Positions 61,741 through 64,000 of a stretch of 64,000 nt of DNA are shown here, one piece after another. Numbering within the stretch: the stretch's first letter is position 1; every line of letters begins with the position of its first letter. Source of the DNA: Puffinus mauretanicus (Eukaryota > Chordata > Aves > Procellariiformes > Procellariidae); NCBI GenBank assembly GCA_023333565.1, contig JAJKFH010003165.1, positions 1,790,629-1,854,628 on the forward strand. Reading direction: 5' to 3'. A model generated the notes under the pieces. That model saw only the letters and a program-made list of their open reading frames with translations, was not told the DNA's origin and made no database searches. Both the position numbers and the translations under genes were made by a program.

Positions 61741-62739
61741 CTCCTTAATGTTACTAGAGAAAGAAATACTACTGGGAGATACACGTCTATGGGAAACTTT
61801 TATTTCTTAGAGAAGATACTATTAATAATGATAGGAAGGATATTTCTGGATGTAGTAGTCAACATATTTCTTCTCCTAATAGTTATTGAATGAAAAGATC
61901 ACTGTGTTTCAGGATTAGCGTTGGCATGTAGGAATGACCTTGTGGAAGAGCTGACTAACAAAACAGTCCTCGATCAAATGCTTACCATTTAATTAATTTC
62001 AAATAGAAAGGTGAACAAAATACAATCAGAAATCAAGGGGAAATAATTAATTAAATTAACTAAACTAAAGAGATTGAGGGAGACGACATTTTATTTTTTT
62101 TAAAACAAAGTCCCCAAACTGTCTGAACCACACAAAATGTTTTATTGGAGATGCAAATGGATTAACTGCTTCAGAATAAAGGACGAGCAGAGATCCTGCA
62201 ACACATGCTGTGGCTTGGAGGTTAAAGGCTTCTGTGAAAACTGTCAAAAGTCAAACTGAGCTCTTTACAGGGGCAATTGATGCAAATAAAAGAGGTTCTT
62301 CAGACTTAAGAACGAGGATTGAAACGAAGCCGCAATGCATTGAAAGTGTAGTATACCTTAAAAATAATCTAAATATGATCTCAAAACGAGATATATTTTC
62401 TACCTCCACTCTCAATAACAATGATTACCTTGGAGGTGCTGTATTAAAACCAAGATAATTTGTGTGAGGGCCTGAAAAAGAGACTCTCTGATTTAGGAAT
62501 AAAACCTAAATGTCTGATCTTCCTGGGTCCTGAGAACTGTATGATAGCCATCCCTAAATGACCGTAAGAATGCCACAAGGTCAAAAGTCATGTGTATGTT
62601 TTCTTCCTCCTAACTATTATTGATTGTTCTTGTAAAATATATTACTTCTCTATGCAAGTTTTGCGTTCACTGTTTCATTAGACATCTCAAAATATCATAG
62701 GGGACTGACACATAAAATTTAAAATCCGATCTCAAACAT

Positions 62740-63430
62740 TTTTGATAGATCAGTCATTTCAGAGCTGCTCACATATGACTGGAGAATAACAAATACAGTC
62801 CTTGCTGTTGAGAAGAAGCAAAAATGTGACTCAGCCACCTATAGATTGATTATTCTGACATCAGCTGTGTGAAAGGCTTTAGAACAAGAAAGTCATTATT
62901 AAAGACAAGGAATAATGGTGAATGGAAGATGAGAGAAAAATTAAGTATAATTTTACCATAGCCAAATTGTGCCAGAATAATTTGATTGTTCTCCTTGATA
63001 GATGTTGCATTTCTGAGAAGTGGGGGGGTGTGGTTTTTTCTTTTCTGAACACAGGCCTTGTAGAATATATCAGATGTTAGATTTTTGGTAGAGAAAGGGA
63101 AGTGTTTATACTATTGCAAAGAGCACTGGTACAGTTTCACTGGGAATCCGAGTACATTTCCAGTGCCTCATGTTCAAGAAAGATAAATTAATGTCTGGAG
63201 GAATTGTAAGAAAACATTTAAGGAAGTAGAGGTACTATCATCTTGAGGACTGGAGGAGAAAAACTTTGCTTAGCCTAGCGAAAGGGAAGATGAGAAGGGT
63301 GTGATTTTTCTCCATGATTATATTAAGGGAATAAACATAAAAGAAAGAGAATTCTCTCTGTTAAAGCACAGTGATGACAACAAATGAATCATACACTAGG
63401 CATAAATAAACTCAGGTTAGCGATTAGGAG
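62740..63430 (+). mobile_element. Ancient CR1/L3-type LINE fragment, decayed
   Basis: The stretch GCCACCTATAGATTGATTAT with TCTGACATCAGCTGTGTGAA corresponds to the conserved reverse transcriptase block around Asn-Tyr-Arg-Pro-Ile-Ser-Leu-Thr-Ser in old CR1/L3 LINEs. The later tract near 63.15-63.29 kb, with TGTTCAAGAAAGATAAATTA and TTGCTTAGCCTAGCGAAAGG, corresponds to the C-terminal 'KKDMDKLE ... FSLEKRR' region. The parts between are deleted or unrecognisable. Order and orientation agree. It is far older than the CR1 at 45.7 kb and has no coding capacity. Confidence 0.6.
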
Positions 63431-64000
63431 GCTTTTGCTATGGAAGCAGGGTGTTTCTCAAACAACCTTTCACTCAGATGATGTTCACCTTTCTTTTCTC
63501 GTGTTCTCTCATCAAAAGTGTTGTCTGGAGTAGGAAATCCTGTTCTGACCGGGACTTGTAGGGTCCACAAGAAGTATTGCTTTTCACAGAAGAACCACTT
63601 TAGATCAAAAAGATTTGCATTGAGCAATTTGTGGTGGTTTCTGTGTGGAAGGACTATTAGCGTTGTGTATATCTCTTCAAAGGCTCATATTCCACTCTGA
63701 ATAAATGAAAAATAGAGCCTTGAGTATCCATGGAGACAAAATGTGCTGGAGGACATAAAAACTGAAAAAGTTATAAGATATTTTCATCTCTAGACTTTTT
63801 TATTGAATGGAATGTATTTATGATGGAGGCAGATCACTTTATAAGACATAAAATCCTATGTACCAATTAGTCTTCTGGGCTTTGAAGTACATTAATATCA
63901 TGAAGGCAGAAAATGTGGAACTTAAGCAAACAAAGATTGGTAGTCAAGTGCATTAGGAAAATGAAGATTGAGCTTTAGTGTCACTGGGGCAGAAAAATAG
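63431..64000. other. Non-coding window end
   Basis: Nothing specific was seen beyond AT-rich DNA. It may still be part of the first intron. Confidence 0.4.

Noticed and set aside
1..64000. CRISPR arrays, tRNA/rRNA genes, phage or bacterial operons
   Set aside because: No regularly spaced repeats, no cloverleaf I could trace, and the overall organisation is vertebrate.

Overview
The window looks like nuclear DNA from a bird. The strongest evidence is a long CR1 LINE (about 45.7-49.2 kb) ending in the avian CR1 3' tail, a short array of ATTCTATG units. A second clue is a solo LTR (about 11.28-11.89 kb) of a family I recall as common in birds outside the fowl. Coding density is very low, exons are short and split by introns, and there are microsatellites and old LINE debris. 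I see no operons, phage, CRISPR arrays, tRNA or rRNA genes.

Layout. 1-11.3 kb: no supportable gene; several short, nearly perfect hairpins. 11.3-11.9 kb: minus-strand solo LTR with an internal AAT microsatellite. 14.4-31.1 kb: scattered candidate exons of one or two minus-strand genes I cannot name. The best part is a chain of four exons (16.58 to 14.47 kb) whose splice phases agree at all three junctions and which ends in a stop codon directly followed by AATAAA. Two more exon-like segments (27.8 and 24.3 kb) agree in phase with each other, and a 70-codon open segment near 31 kb ends in its own stop. A degraded ancient LINE lies at 20.4-21.0 kb. An unexplained 392-codon stop-free frame lies on the plus strand at 17.1-18.3 kb.

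38.9-40.1 kb: a strong CpG island, the clearest promoter in the window. It carries a plus-strand first coding exon of 15 codons (ATG at 39682) followed by a consensus GTGAGT donor in phase 0. The remaining 24 kb is most simply read as its first intron. That intron holds a 62-bp tandem duplication (42.7 kb), the damaged CR1 in the same orientation as the gene, a cluster of hairpins just after the CR1 (49.47-49.87 kb), a GC-rich coding-like patch (61.5-61.7 kb) and a second ancient LINE relic (62.7-63.4 kb). I do not recognise the 15-residue N-terminus, so the gene stays unnamed.

No new biological system is demonstrated here. The items most worth checking are the phase-consistent minus-strand exon chain, the long plus-strand open frame, the long CR1 with a dead esterase domain, and the hairpin pairs. 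All assignments rest on reading the sequence and on recalled family knowledge; no database search was possible.
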